DNA from: Thermoplasmata archaeon
GTDB taxonomy: Archaea; Thermoplasmatota; Thermoplasmata; UBA184
Length of the DNA stretch: 14,172 nt
Reading direction: 5' to 3'
NCBI GenBank assembly: GCA_030043505.1
Contig: JASHXN010000013.1
Location: 1 to 14,172, forward strand
Below, one piece after another: positions 1 through 5,652 of this stretch. The stretch's first letter is position 1; every line of letters starts with the position of its first letter. The notes below the pieces were generated by a model, which had not been told where the DNA came from, did no database searches, and saw nothing but the letters and a program-made list of their open reading frames with translations. Made by a program: the position numbers and the translations under genes.

Positions 1-533
1 GCAACGTGGCCGCCCTGGCCGCCCGGGAGGTCGCCGGCCTCCAACGCGCGGTGCCGGGGCTCGGGGTCGAGGTGAACCTGTTCCACCGCACCCCGGCGCG
101 CGCCCGGGCGATCGCCGAGGCGTTGCGCGCCGCCGGCGTGCGCGACGTGCTGGGGGTTCGGCCGACGGCGCTCCTCCCACATCTTCCGTCGGACCGGGCG
201 CGGATCGACGCCCGTGGCATCGCGCGCGCGGACGTCTGCCTGGTCCCGCTGGAGGACGGCGACCGCGCCGCCGCCCTGCGACGGGCCGGCGTGCGCGTCA
301 TCTCCATCGACCTGAACCCGCTCTCCCGGACGAGCCGGGAGGCCGATCTCCCGATCGTCGACGAGCTGACCCGGGCGTTGCGGACGATCGCCCGGGAGGC
401 CCGACGGGCTGGTGCCTCGCGGGGGGGCCTTCCGCCGTTCGACGCCGCCCGGGCGCTCAGGGAGGCGCTGGCGACGGTGAACCGGCGTCTCCAGCGGGCG
501 GGGCGTTCGCCGTCGCGACGACGGCCCCGCTGA
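1..533 (+). CDS. 4-phosphopantoate--beta-alanine ligase (phosphopantothenate synthetase), C-terminal part
   Basis: The frame is open to the left edge, so the gene is truncated at its 5' end; the GTG at 6-8 is probably an internal valine codon, not the start. The visible part reads GNVAALAAREV, then EVNLFHRTPARARAI, then RADVCLVPLEDGDR and VISIDLNPLSRTSREADLPIVD. These blocks match the archaeal phosphopantothenate synthetase family as I know it: the conserved NLFHRT, VPLEDGDR and DLNPLSRT motifs. The enzyme condenses 4-phosphopantoate with beta-alanine using ATP, in the archaeal route to coenzyme A. The stop is TGA at 531-533. The last 30 or so residues are Arg/Ala-rich and look like a non-conserved tail. 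This is the only plus-strand gene seen, and its last 77 bp overlap the end of the convergent GAF gene. Family assignment is confident; the N-terminal half cannot be judged. Confidence 0.88.
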   Translation, partial: NVAALAAREVAGLQRAVPGLGVEVNLFHRTPARARAIAEALRAAGVRDVLGVRPTALLPHLPSDRARIDARGIARADVCLVPLEDGDRAAALRRAGVRVISIDLNPLSRTSREADLPIVDELTRALRTIAREARRAGASRGGLPPFDAARALREALATVNRRLQRAGRSPSRRRPR

Positions 534-978
534 GCTTCGCCGCGACCTTCTCGAGGAAGGCGCGGTCGCTGGCGTCGAACGCCGCCAGTCGCGTGCTGTC
601 GATGTCGACCTCGCCGACGACCCGGCCGTCGGCGGTGATCGGCACGACGACCTCCGAGCGGGTGCTGAGGAAGCAGGCGAGATACTCCGAGGAAGCGCGC
701 ACGTCGTCGACGATCACGGTCGCCCCGTCGCGCGCGGCGCGTCCGCAGATCCCCCGGTCGATCGGGATGCGGGTATGCTCCGTCGCTTCGGGCCCGTCGT
801 ACGCCTCGAGCACGAGCTCGCGACCGTCCAGCCGGTACACGCCGACCCAGGAGTAGTGCGGGAACGACGCCGCGAGGAACCGGCACGCCTCCGCGAGCGC
901 CTGGCGTCCGGCCAGGCGCTGGACGATCGCGTCGACCTGGAGCAGCGCCGCGGCCGCCGCCGGCTTGGCGACGCTCAC
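457..978 (-). CDS. GAF-domain protein related to free methionine-(R)-sulfoxide reductase
   Basis: A 173-residue protein with a single GAF domain over about residues 12-155. The signature blocks are SWVGVYRL (43-50), IPIDRGICG (71-79), VDDVRASSEYLACF (90-103), SEVVVPI (108-114) and VVGEVDIDS (120-128), the layout of the fRMsr (YebR-like) family, which reduces free methionine-R-sulfoxide. Cys78 and Cys102 are 24 residues apart, as for the two active-site cysteines of that family. The third family cysteine, ten residues before the first, is His68 here, so activity is likely but not certain; a sensor role is the alternative. I chose GTG at 976-978 because everything upstream in this frame reads through the tRNA-Ser gene and is not protein-like. 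The tRNA 3' end lies 43 bp upstream, with no clear TATA box between them, so co-transcription with the tRNA is possible. The C-terminal tail is Pro/Ala-rich and overlaps the convergent gene by 77 bp. Confidence 0.85.
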   Translation of the reverse strand: MSVAKPAAAAALLQVDAIVQRLAGRQALAEACRFLAASFPHYSWVGVYRLDGRELVLEAYDGPEATEHTRIPIDRGICGRAARDGATVIVDDVRASSEYLACFLSTRSEVVVPITADGRVVGEVDIDSTRLAAFDASDRAFLEKVAAKLSGAVVATANAPPAGDAGSPSPAPP

Positions 979-1021
979 GGGGCGGCTCCCGGCGCGGTCA
1001 TGCGACGAGCCCGGAGGGGAG

Positions 1022-1139
1022 CGCCGAGGGGGAGAATTTCCACCGGGCCGGGTCGACCGCGCCCGGCGTTTGAACTCCCGAGGCGAAAATCGCCACGAAC
1101 TTTCCAGGCTCGCGCCGTACCGGTCTGAGCCACCTCGGC
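1022..1139 (-). tRNA. tRNA-Ser(GGA) with a 33-nt insertion (putative intron) in the T loop
   Basis: The minus strand folds as a type II tRNA. The acceptor stem has seven perfect pairs: GCCGAGG (1139-1133) with CCTCGGC (1029-1023), and discriminator G73 at 1022. The D arm runs 1130-1114 with the pairs G10-C25, C11-G24 and T12-G23 and the G18G19 doublet at 1121-1120. The anticodon arm is CGAGC-CTGGAAA-GTTCG (1112-1096), giving anticodon GGA at 1105-1103. The long variable arm is GGCGA-TTT-TCGCC (1094-1082). The T stem is GGGAG (1079-1075) with CTCCC (1034-1030). The long variable arm, G73 and GGA anticodon together mean serine (UCU/UCC codons). CCA is not encoded, which is common in archaea. 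The T loop begins TTCAAA (1074-1069) and resumes with T at 1035. The 33 nt between them can fold as a bulge-helix-bulge, and their removal gives loop TTCAAAT. A TATA-like box sits about 30 bp upstream. Confidence 0.9.
1036..1068 (-). other. Putative archaeal tRNA intron at T-loop position 59/60
   Basis: The insertion lies between A59 (1069) and T60 (1035) of tRNA-Ser(GGA). Its core is a hairpin of six pairs, CCGGGC (1066-1061) with GCCCGG (1048-1043), extended by a G-T pair (1067/1042) and, after one bulged base, by three more pairs around a TCGAC loop. Exon bases TTC (1074-1072) can pair with intron bases GAA (1040-1038). This leaves a three-base bulge on each side, as in the bulge-helix-bulge cut by the archaeal splicing endonuclease. 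Cutting after the second base of each bulge, as in introns at 37/38, gives exactly 33 nt. The fourth pair of the central helix would be an A-G mismatch (1071/1041). The exact junction is inferred and could shift by a base. Confidence 0.72.
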
Positions 1140-1153
1140 ACGCCCGTCCGTAC

Positions 1154-1169
1154 CGACCGGGTCCGGTCG
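1154..1169. repeat. Perfect 16-bp palindrome between TATA box and tRNA-Ser
   Basis: CGACCGG and CCGGTCG arms of 7 bp are separated by GT. The element lies between the TATA-like box and the expected start of the tRNA transcript. It could be an operator or simply GC-rich chance; nothing else in the window repeats it. Confidence 0.5.
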
Positions 1170-1176
1170 ATAAAGC
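1169..1176 (-). promoter_or_regulatory. TATA-like box for tRNA-Ser(GGA)
   Basis: The minus strand reads GCTAGCTTTATCGACC here; TTTATC (1174-1169) is an AT island in GC-rich DNA. Its centre lies about 33 bp upstream of the tRNA 5' end at 1139, so transcription about 26 bp downstream of the box would start a few bases before the mature tRNA. A perfect palindrome (1154-1169) abuts the box. Confidence 0.55.
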
Positions 1177-1195
1177 TAGCGGAAACGCCGGCGCG

Positions 1196-1465
1196 CTAGT
1201 CGCGGCCCGGGTACCAGCGACACTCCGGGCACCCGAGGGCCCGCTCCTCGCCGGCGATGCCGACCCCGCAGTTCGGGCACGCGGACGGCGGCGGGACGGA
1301 GAGCGCGAGGCAGTCGAAGCACGCCCCGTGCCGTCGGTCGTCGGGCAGCAGGACGATCCCGCGACCGCAGAACAGGCACTGCGAATAGCGCTCCTCCTCG
1401 GCGGCCGGGCCTCGCAGGTCGGAGAAGAGAAGCATTCGGCCGCGGCCACGCGGAGCTTCGTACAT
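1196..1465 (-). CDS. Small zinc-ribbon protein with four CxxC knuckles
   Basis: An 89-residue protein with eight cysteines in four CxxC pairs: C30/C33, C49/C52, C63/C66 and C79/C82. Pairs one and two, and pairs three and four, are spaced so that each set could bind one zinc, giving two tandem zinc ribbons (CLFCG and CFDC; CPNCG and CPEC). No other domain or membrane segment is visible, and I do not recognise a specific family. It could bind nucleic acid or protein; the function is unknown. The ATG at 1463-1465 is 24 bp after the stop of the ABC permease gene. A weak TATA-like AATACC (1490-1485) lies about 23 bp upstream, compatible with a leaderless start; ATG at residue 11 (1433-1435) is an alternative. 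It may be read with the upstream transporter genes. Confidence 0.82.
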   Translation of the reverse strand: MYEAPRGRGRMLLFSDLRGPAAEEERYSQCLFCGRGIVLLPDDRRHGACFDCLALSVPPPSACPNCGVGIAGEERALGCPECRWYPGRD

Positions 1466-1489
1466 AAGGCCTCGCGGATGAAACGGTAT

Positions 1490-2236
1490 TCACGGCTCCT
1501 TCCAGCGCGCTTTGAACGCCGCGACGAGGAACAGCGCCGCCGTCACCGCCCCGAGGACGCCCCAGTCGAGCCCGGCGACCCCGACGGAGAGCGGGACGCC
1601 GCTCACGGACGCCTGCACGAGCGACGCCGCGTAGGTCGTCGGGGAGAACCGTGCGGCAATCTGCGCCCACCCGGGCAGGTACGACAGCGGGTAGTAGACC
1701 GGCGGGAGCACGGTCAGCAGCAGCGAGATCATCGGGCTGAACATGAACGTCTCCCGGACGTCCTGGAAGTACGTCGCCAGCGTGAAGGCGAGCGCCGTCG
1801 CGAAGCCCCAGACGAGCAGCAGGACGCCGACCAGGACGGCGACGCCGACCGGGGTCGCGAGGCCGTCGGCGAAGAACAGGACGACGAACAGCGCGATCCC
1901 GGGGAGCGAGTAGACGAGCTCGCTGAACGCCATGCCCGCGACGTAGACGGGCGCCTCGACCGGCGACGCGACGACGATGTCCTGGAACTTGAGGTCGTGC
2001 CGATAGTGCGTGAGGTCCGACTGGAGGCCCGTCCCCGCCGAGAGCATCGTCAAGATCAGGCCGCCGGTGATCGCGTAGCCGAGCAGATGGCCGTGCGAGA
2101 TCACCGAGATGAAGAACAGGAACGACAGCGGCGAGGCGATCAGGTTCACGAGGTACAGCGGCTGCGTCCGGATCGGGATCAGGCCGTTCAGCAGGACGAA
2201 CGTCCCGAGCGAACGGAGCCGGTGGCGGTCGCTCAT
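1490..2236 (-). CDS. ABC-2 type transporter permease
   Basis: A 248-residue membrane protein with about six hydrophobic segments, near residues 28-46, 52-70, 97-122, 128-153, 163-188 and 224-241. There is a polar cytoplasmic-looking loop with QSDLTHYRHDLKFQDIVVASPV (split by the second and third segments, residues 72-93) that resembles the conserved E-loop region of ABC-2 permeases. The block YFQDVRETFMFSPMISLLLTV at 156-176, before the fifth segment, is also typical. This size and layout fit the DrrB/NodJ-like exporters that work as dimers with a partner ATPase. The ATG (2234-2236) overlaps the stop of the ATPase gene as ATGA, so the two are almost certainly translationally coupled. The substrate cannot be read from the sequence. 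Confidence 0.9.
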   Translation of the reverse strand: MSDRHRLRSLGTFVLLNGLIPIRTQPLYLVNLIASPLSFLFFISVISHGHLLGYAITGGLILTMLSAGTGLQSDLTHYRHDLKFQDIVVASPVEAPVYVAGMAFSELVYSLPGIALFVVLFFADGLATPVGVAVLVGVLLLVWGFATALAFTLATYFQDVRETFMFSPMISLLLTVLPPVYYPLSYLPGWAQIAARFSPTTYAASLVQASVSGVPLSVGVAGLDWGVLGAVTAALFLVAAFKARWKEP

Positions 2237-3183
2237 GCCGTCTCCTCCTCGGCGAGCGGCGCGTCGTCGACGTCGATCGACTTGCCGACGACCTCCAGGA
2301 AGATGTCCTCCAAACTCACCGGCCCCATCGAGAGCCGGAGGCCCCGTTCCAGCCCCCAGCGGGTCAGTTCGCGCGCCTCCGCTTCCCGGGCGAAGACGAG
2401 GAAGCCGCCGTCGATCGGCGACACCGAGCCGTAGGAAGCGAGCTGCTCCCGGCTCACCGCCCCGGTCACCGTCACGCGGTACGGGTAGCGGACCCGCCCG
2501 CGCAGCTCGCTGGGAGTCCCCTCCAGCCGGCGCTGACCCTGCTCGATCAGGGCGAGCCGGCTGGAGAGCGCCTCGACCTCGTCGAGGTAGTGGGTGGTGA
2601 GGACGACCGTCCGGTGCTCGCGGCTCGCGCGCCGCACCGCTTTCCAGACCTCCCGCCGCGCGACCGGGTCGAGCCCGGTCGTCGGTTCGTCCAGGAACAT
2701 GACGTCGGCGTCGGAGGAGAGGACCATCGCGCAGAGCGTCCGCCGGCGCAAGCCGCCGGAGAGGCGGCTGACGAGCCGCTTGCGGTAGTCGGTGAGCGAC
2801 AGCTCCTCCAGCGCCTCGTTCGTACGGCGGCGGGCGTCCGGCGCCGGCAGCCCGCGCATCTTGAGGTAAAGGTAGACGACCTCCTCGACGGTGAGGAAGT
2901 AGAGCGGGCGGGACTCCTGCGGGACGCAGGCGATCCGGGCCCGGATCGCCCGCTCCTCGGTCCGGATGTCGTGCCCCAGGACCGTCATCGACCCGCTCGT
3001 CAGCGCGAGCTGGGTCGCCGCGATACGGACGAACGTCGTCTTCCCGGCCCCGTTCCGGCCGATCAGGCCGTAGACGCCGCCGGCCGGGACCTCGAGCGAC
3101 AATTCGGAGAGCGCCCGGGTGCCGCTCGCCGACCCCGGATAGACCTTCGTGACCGCTTGGGCCACGATCGCCGCGTCGGTCAC
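2233..3183 (-). CDS. ABC transporter ATP-binding protein (DrrA-like)
   Basis: A 316-residue ABC ATPase. Walker A is GRNGAGKT (42-49), the Q loop is at Gln89 (CVPQES), the signature is LSGG (141-144), Walker B is VMFLDE (161-166), the D loop is GLDP (170-173), and the switch His198 lies in TTHY. All residues needed for ATP hydrolysis are present. The C-terminal 100 residues end in SLEDIFLEVVGKSIDVDD, the tail style of exporter ATPases paired with ABC-2 permeases. The start is GTG at 3181-3183, 34 bp after the purP stop and without a clear TATA box, so transcription from purP is likely. Its stop overlaps the permease ATG. Role: energising export of an unknown molecule across the cytoplasmic membrane. 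Confidence 0.93.
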   Translation of the reverse strand: MTDAAIVAQAVTKVYPGSASGTRALSELSLEVPAGGVYGLIGRNGAGKTTFVRIAATQLALTSGSMTVLGHDIRTEERAIRARIACVPQESRPLYFLTVEEVVYLYLKMRGLPAPDARRRTNEALEELSLTDYRKRLVSRLSGGLRRRTLCAMVLSSDADVMFLDEPTTGLDPVARREVWKAVRRASREHRTVVLTTHYLDEVEALSSRLALIEQGQRRLEGTPSELRGRVRYPYRVTVTGAVSREQLASYGSVSPIDGGFLVFAREAEARELTRWGLERGLRLSMGPVSLEDIFLEVVGKSIDVDDAPLAEEETA

Positions 3184-3217
3184 CGTTGTGTCCGTGGGTG
3201 CCGCGCGACGCGCCCGC

Positions 3218-4285
3218 TCAGCTCAGGACTTCGTGGAGGCGGCCCTGCTCCTGCGCCCGCACGATCTCCTGAGCGATCCGCCGGCCCGTCGACAGGCCGG
3301 GCTCGAGAAGGTCGGAGTAAGGACTGCCGGAGACGTACAGGTTCGTCCCAGCGACGATGCGCGTGGAGATCTCGAAGACCTTGAACGTCAGCTCCTCGGT
3401 CATGATCCCTTCGACGCAGAACGGTCCGACCATGCCGCCGAACAGTTCGATCGACCGCTCGACGATCCGCGCGCCGACCTCGAACGTCTTCTCGAGCAGC
3501 GACTCGCGCAGGACGACCGGGACGTTGCCGGTGACGACGAACGTCGGTCGGATGCCGGCCTTCAACAGCTCCTCCTGCGCTCCGAGCTTGTACAGCTCGT
3601 CGATGTTCGCCTCGTCCCGGCGGTCCATTCCCAGCAGCTCGAGCGAACCGTGGCCGACCCGATAGCCGCGGTCCGAGAGCGGCGAGTAAAAGAAGTGGAC
3701 GTAGTAGCGCGTGCCGAGCACGTACTCCTGGATGACGTGGGGTCCGGTCGGCTGGAACTCCTCGAGCGCCTGGCGATTCTTGGCGAGGAAGAACCCCTTG
3801 CCGCCCTTCGCCCCGTAGTACTTCACGATCACCGGCCCGTCGACCTCGGACGGGTCCTCGTACCGCTTCGGCATCTCGACGCCGGCGCTCTCGAGCCACG
3901 TCCGCTCCTTGCGGCGGTCCGACTCCCAGCCGAGGACGGCGCGATTCCCGAACACCGGGACGTCGATCTTCCCGAACTCCTCCGCGCCAAGGTACTCGAC
4001 GAACGAACCGTGAGGGACGAGGACCGCGCCGGCTTGGCGCAACTGCTCGGCGAGCGCGGGGACGTTCTTGTGCCGCTCGACCGTCAGGAACCGGTCGGGC
4101 CGCGCCCGCGGGAACGCGTCGTAGAAACGCGGGGGCTTGCCGATCGCGATGCCGATCGTCGGCAGCCCTTCCAACCGCGCGCCGTGGAAGATCTGCAGGG
4201 AGGAATGCGAGCAGACGGTCGTGACGGTCGGGCGCCGCCCCGTCAGCGGGGCGAGCCGCGCCTCGTCGGAGAGACGGACCCCCAT
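3218..4285 (-). CDS. purP: Formate--phosphoribosylaminoimidazolecarboxamide ligase (FAICAR synthetase)
   Basis: A 355-residue ATP-grasp enzyme that makes FAICAR from AICAR, formate and ATP, the archaeal folate-independent alternative to the transformylase half of PurH in purine synthesis. Family blocks visible are HSSLQIFHGA (27-36), VIVKYYGAKGGKGFF (152-166), VIQEYV (184-189), LGMDRRDEANID (218-229) and FEISTRIVAGTN (304-315). The length is typical of PurP. The frame is open further upstream to 4375, but those 30 residues are Arg-rich, overlap the upstream nuclease gene and lack similarity, so I place the start at ATG 4283-4285. A TATA-like TTTGAAGG (4312-4305) centred about 25 bp before this ATG would give a leaderless mRNA. 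The ABC transporter genes follow after 34 bp; I see no functional link. Confidence 0.95.
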   Translation of the reverse strand: MGVRLSDEARLAPLTGRRPTVTTVCSHSSLQIFHGARLEGLPTIGIAIGKPPRFYDAFPRARPDRFLTVERHKNVPALAEQLRQAGAVLVPHGSFVEYLGAEEFGKIDVPVFGNRAVLGWESDRRKERTWLESAGVEMPKRYEDPSEVDGPVIVKYYGAKGGKGFFLAKNRQALEEFQPTGPHVIQEYVLGTRYYVHFFYSPLSDRGYRVGHGSLELLGMDRRDEANIDELYKLGAQEELLKAGIRPTFVVTGNVPVVLRESLLEKTFEVGARIVERSIELFGGMVGPFCVEGIMTEELTFKVFEISTRIVAGTNLYVSGSPYSDLLEPGLSTGRRIAQEIVRAQEQGRLHEVLS

Positions 4286-4304
4286 ACGGAGGAGTATCGG
4301 GCCA

Positions 4305-4312
4305 CCTTCAAA
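4305..4312 (-). promoter_or_regulatory. Possible TATA box of purP
   Basis: TTTGAAGG on the minus strand, centred about 25 bp upstream of the purP ATG, lies in the 47-bp gap after the nuclease gene. The spacing fits a leaderless archaeal promoter, but the match is weak. Confidence 0.35.
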
Positions 4313-4332
4313 GCGCTTGCCCGCGCGACCGT

Positions 4333-5547
4333 CTAGCGCGACGGACCGTCGGCGTCTTCCAGCTCCCAGTACCATCGAACCTTGCGCGAACCGGTCTCGG
4401 CGACCCGGCGGCGCGCTTCGGCTGGGACGCTCGGGTCCCGCAGGAGACGCCGAACCTCCTCGGGGGTCGCCGGAGGCGGACGGGAGGCTCCGCCGGCCCC
4501 TTCGACGATCGGACGGATCGCCTCCAGCGGGTACTGCCAGGTGATCTCGCGGTGCCGCACGGCGACCGCCCGGGAGCCCGGAACGCGGTGCAGCCCGAGC
4601 TCCTCCGCGGCGTGGTGCAGTTCGGCGGCCGTCTGCGCGAGCTCGCGCTCGAGCCGTCGCTCGTCCGCCCGCAGCGCATCGAATCGGTCAACGAGCTCGG
4701 CGAGGCGCGGGGCCTCCGCCGTCGGCATCGCGCGGAACTCCGGGCAGATCGACCGGAAGTCGCACCGGCCGCAGTGGCGACCGGGGGTCGGTTCGAACGC
4801 CGCTTCCCGGATCCCGTCGGCGACCTCGCCCATCTTCTGATGCAGCGGTTCGAGCACGCGGGGCCCCCGCGGACCCGTCCGCAGCGGCGTCAGCGAACGG
4901 AGGTGGAGCAGCGTGAGCCGCTCGACCGGCGCGCGGTACGTCTGCTCGACCAGCACCTGGTACAGGCTCAACTGGTCGGACGTCGCGGCGTCGTCCGCCG
5001 TGAGGTCCCGCGTCGTCTTGTAGTCGAGGACCTCCAGACCCCCCGTCGAAGTTCGGTCGATCCGGTCGACGTAGCCGTGGACGGGAAGTCCGTCCCACGT
5101 CGTCTGCAGGTGCTCCTCCAGGGCGACGGGGTCGGGAGGGTGGACCTCGAGGTCGTCCCGGTACCGTAGCAGCAGCTCGCGGCCCAGGGTACGATACCGC
5201 TGCTCCTCCTCGGGCGACGTGTAGCCTTCGCTCGACCAGAGGCGGTCGTACGTTGCGAGCACGGCCTCGGCCGGCGGCGGACGACGAGCCCCGGGCGCCT
5301 CATCCGGGGCGCCGGGGTCGGCCCAGTCGTGCAGCGTCGTCTGACTCTCGGCGCCGTCGCGCCGTCGGACCGAAGGTACGACCAGCGGGCGGACGAGCTC
5401 CTCGAGGACGGAGTGGACGACCCGTCCGAACGTGAAGTAGCCGCGGGGGGTCTCCGGACGCCGCTCGACGTAGAGGTACTTCCACCTCAGGGGACACTCG
5501 AGGTACGTGCGGTACGACGAGTAGCTGAGCGGCGCCGAACCCGCCAC
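4333..5547 (-). CDS. RecB-family PD-(D/E)XK nuclease with an Fe-S cysteine set
   Basis: A 404-residue protein. The N-terminus LSYSSYRTYLECPLRWKY places Cys18 where Cas4/AddB-type nucleases carry the first cluster ligand; three more cysteines follow at 259, 262 and 268 (HCGRCDFRSIC). Together they can hold a 4Fe-4S cluster. The nuclease core shows His45 (FGRVVH), Asp161 (GYVDRID), Asp175 and Lys177 (VLDYKT), and the QLSLY motif with Gln192 and Tyr196, so all catalytic positions are present. Residues about 85-98 are a Pro/Ala-rich insert, 283-318 look like a coiled coil, and 320-404 form a tail I cannot assign. No helicase or cas gene is nearby, so a stand-alone DNA-repair nuclease is the best guess. 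The start is GTG at 5545-5547; no start lies upstream in frame before the TFB gene end. Confidence 0.85.
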   Translation of the reverse strand: MAGSAPLSYSSYRTYLECPLRWKYLYVERRPETPRGYFTFGRVVHSVLEELVRPLVVPSVRRRDGAESQTTLHDWADPGAPDEAPGARRPPPAEAVLATYDRLWSSEGYTSPEEEQRYRTLGRELLLRYRDDLEVHPPDPVALEEHLQTTWDGLPVHGYVDRIDRTSTGGLEVLDYKTTRDLTADDAATSDQLSLYQVLVEQTYRAPVERLTLLHLRSLTPLRTGPRGPRVLEPLHQKMGEVADGIREAAFEPTPGRHCGRCDFRSICPEFRAMPTAEAPRLAELVDRFDALRADERRLERELAQTAAELHHAAEELGLHRVPGSRAVAVRHREITWQYPLEAIRPIVEGAGGASRPPPATPEEVRRLLRDPSVPAEARRRVAETGSRKVRWYWELEDADGPSR

Positions 5548-5593
5548 GCGGCCCGAGCGCGCCGCAGGTTCATCTCGGTTCCGGGGCGGGGAA

Positions 5594-5650
5594 GTCTCCG
5601 GCCCTCCCGCTCCCCCCGGGGGAGGGAAGGTCGCGAGGAGGTCCGGAGAC
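5594..5650. terminator. Nested inverted repeats downstream of the TFB gene
   Basis: Outer arms GTCTCCGG (5594-5601) and CCGGAGAC (5643-5650) are perfectly complementary. The outer stem begins two bases after the TFB stop codon. Inside are two alternative pairings: CCCTCCC (5602-5608) with GGGAGGG (5620-5626), or CTCCCC (5610-5615) with GGGGAG (5619-5624). No T tract follows, so this may be a 3' UTR structure for mRNA stability or separation from the nuclease gene, rather than a classic terminator. Confidence 0.5.
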
Positions 5651-5652
5651 GG

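Noticed and set aside
975..1001. Eight-codon ATG reading frame ending in an overlap with the GAF GTG start
   Set aside because: Too short and without ribosome site or promoter at the right distance; chance is sufficient.
1082..1094. GGCGA-AAA-TCGCC hairpin first read as an operator in the gap between the zinc-ribbon and GAF genes
   Set aside because: It is the long variable arm of the tRNA-Ser(GGA) gene on the minus strand.
979..1449. Open frame extending the GAF protein upstream to 1449
   Set aside because: It runs through the tRNA gene and the zinc-ribbon gene, is Arg/Pro/Ser-rich shadow sequence, and adds nothing similar to GAF proteins.
965..2434. Long plus-strand open frame opposite the GAF, tRNA, zinc-ribbon and permease genes
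   Set aside because: Arg/Asp/Glu-rich repetitive composition typical of antisense frames in GC-rich DNA; it crosses several well-supported minus-strand genes.
4286..4375. Upstream start for PurP at 4375
   Set aside because: The extra 30 residues are Arg-rich, overlap the nuclease gene and do not belong to the family; a TATA-like box fits the ATG at 4285.
5548..5573. ATG at 5573 as the start of the nuclease gene
   Set aside because: It is not in frame with the nuclease and its own frame closes after about 28 codons.
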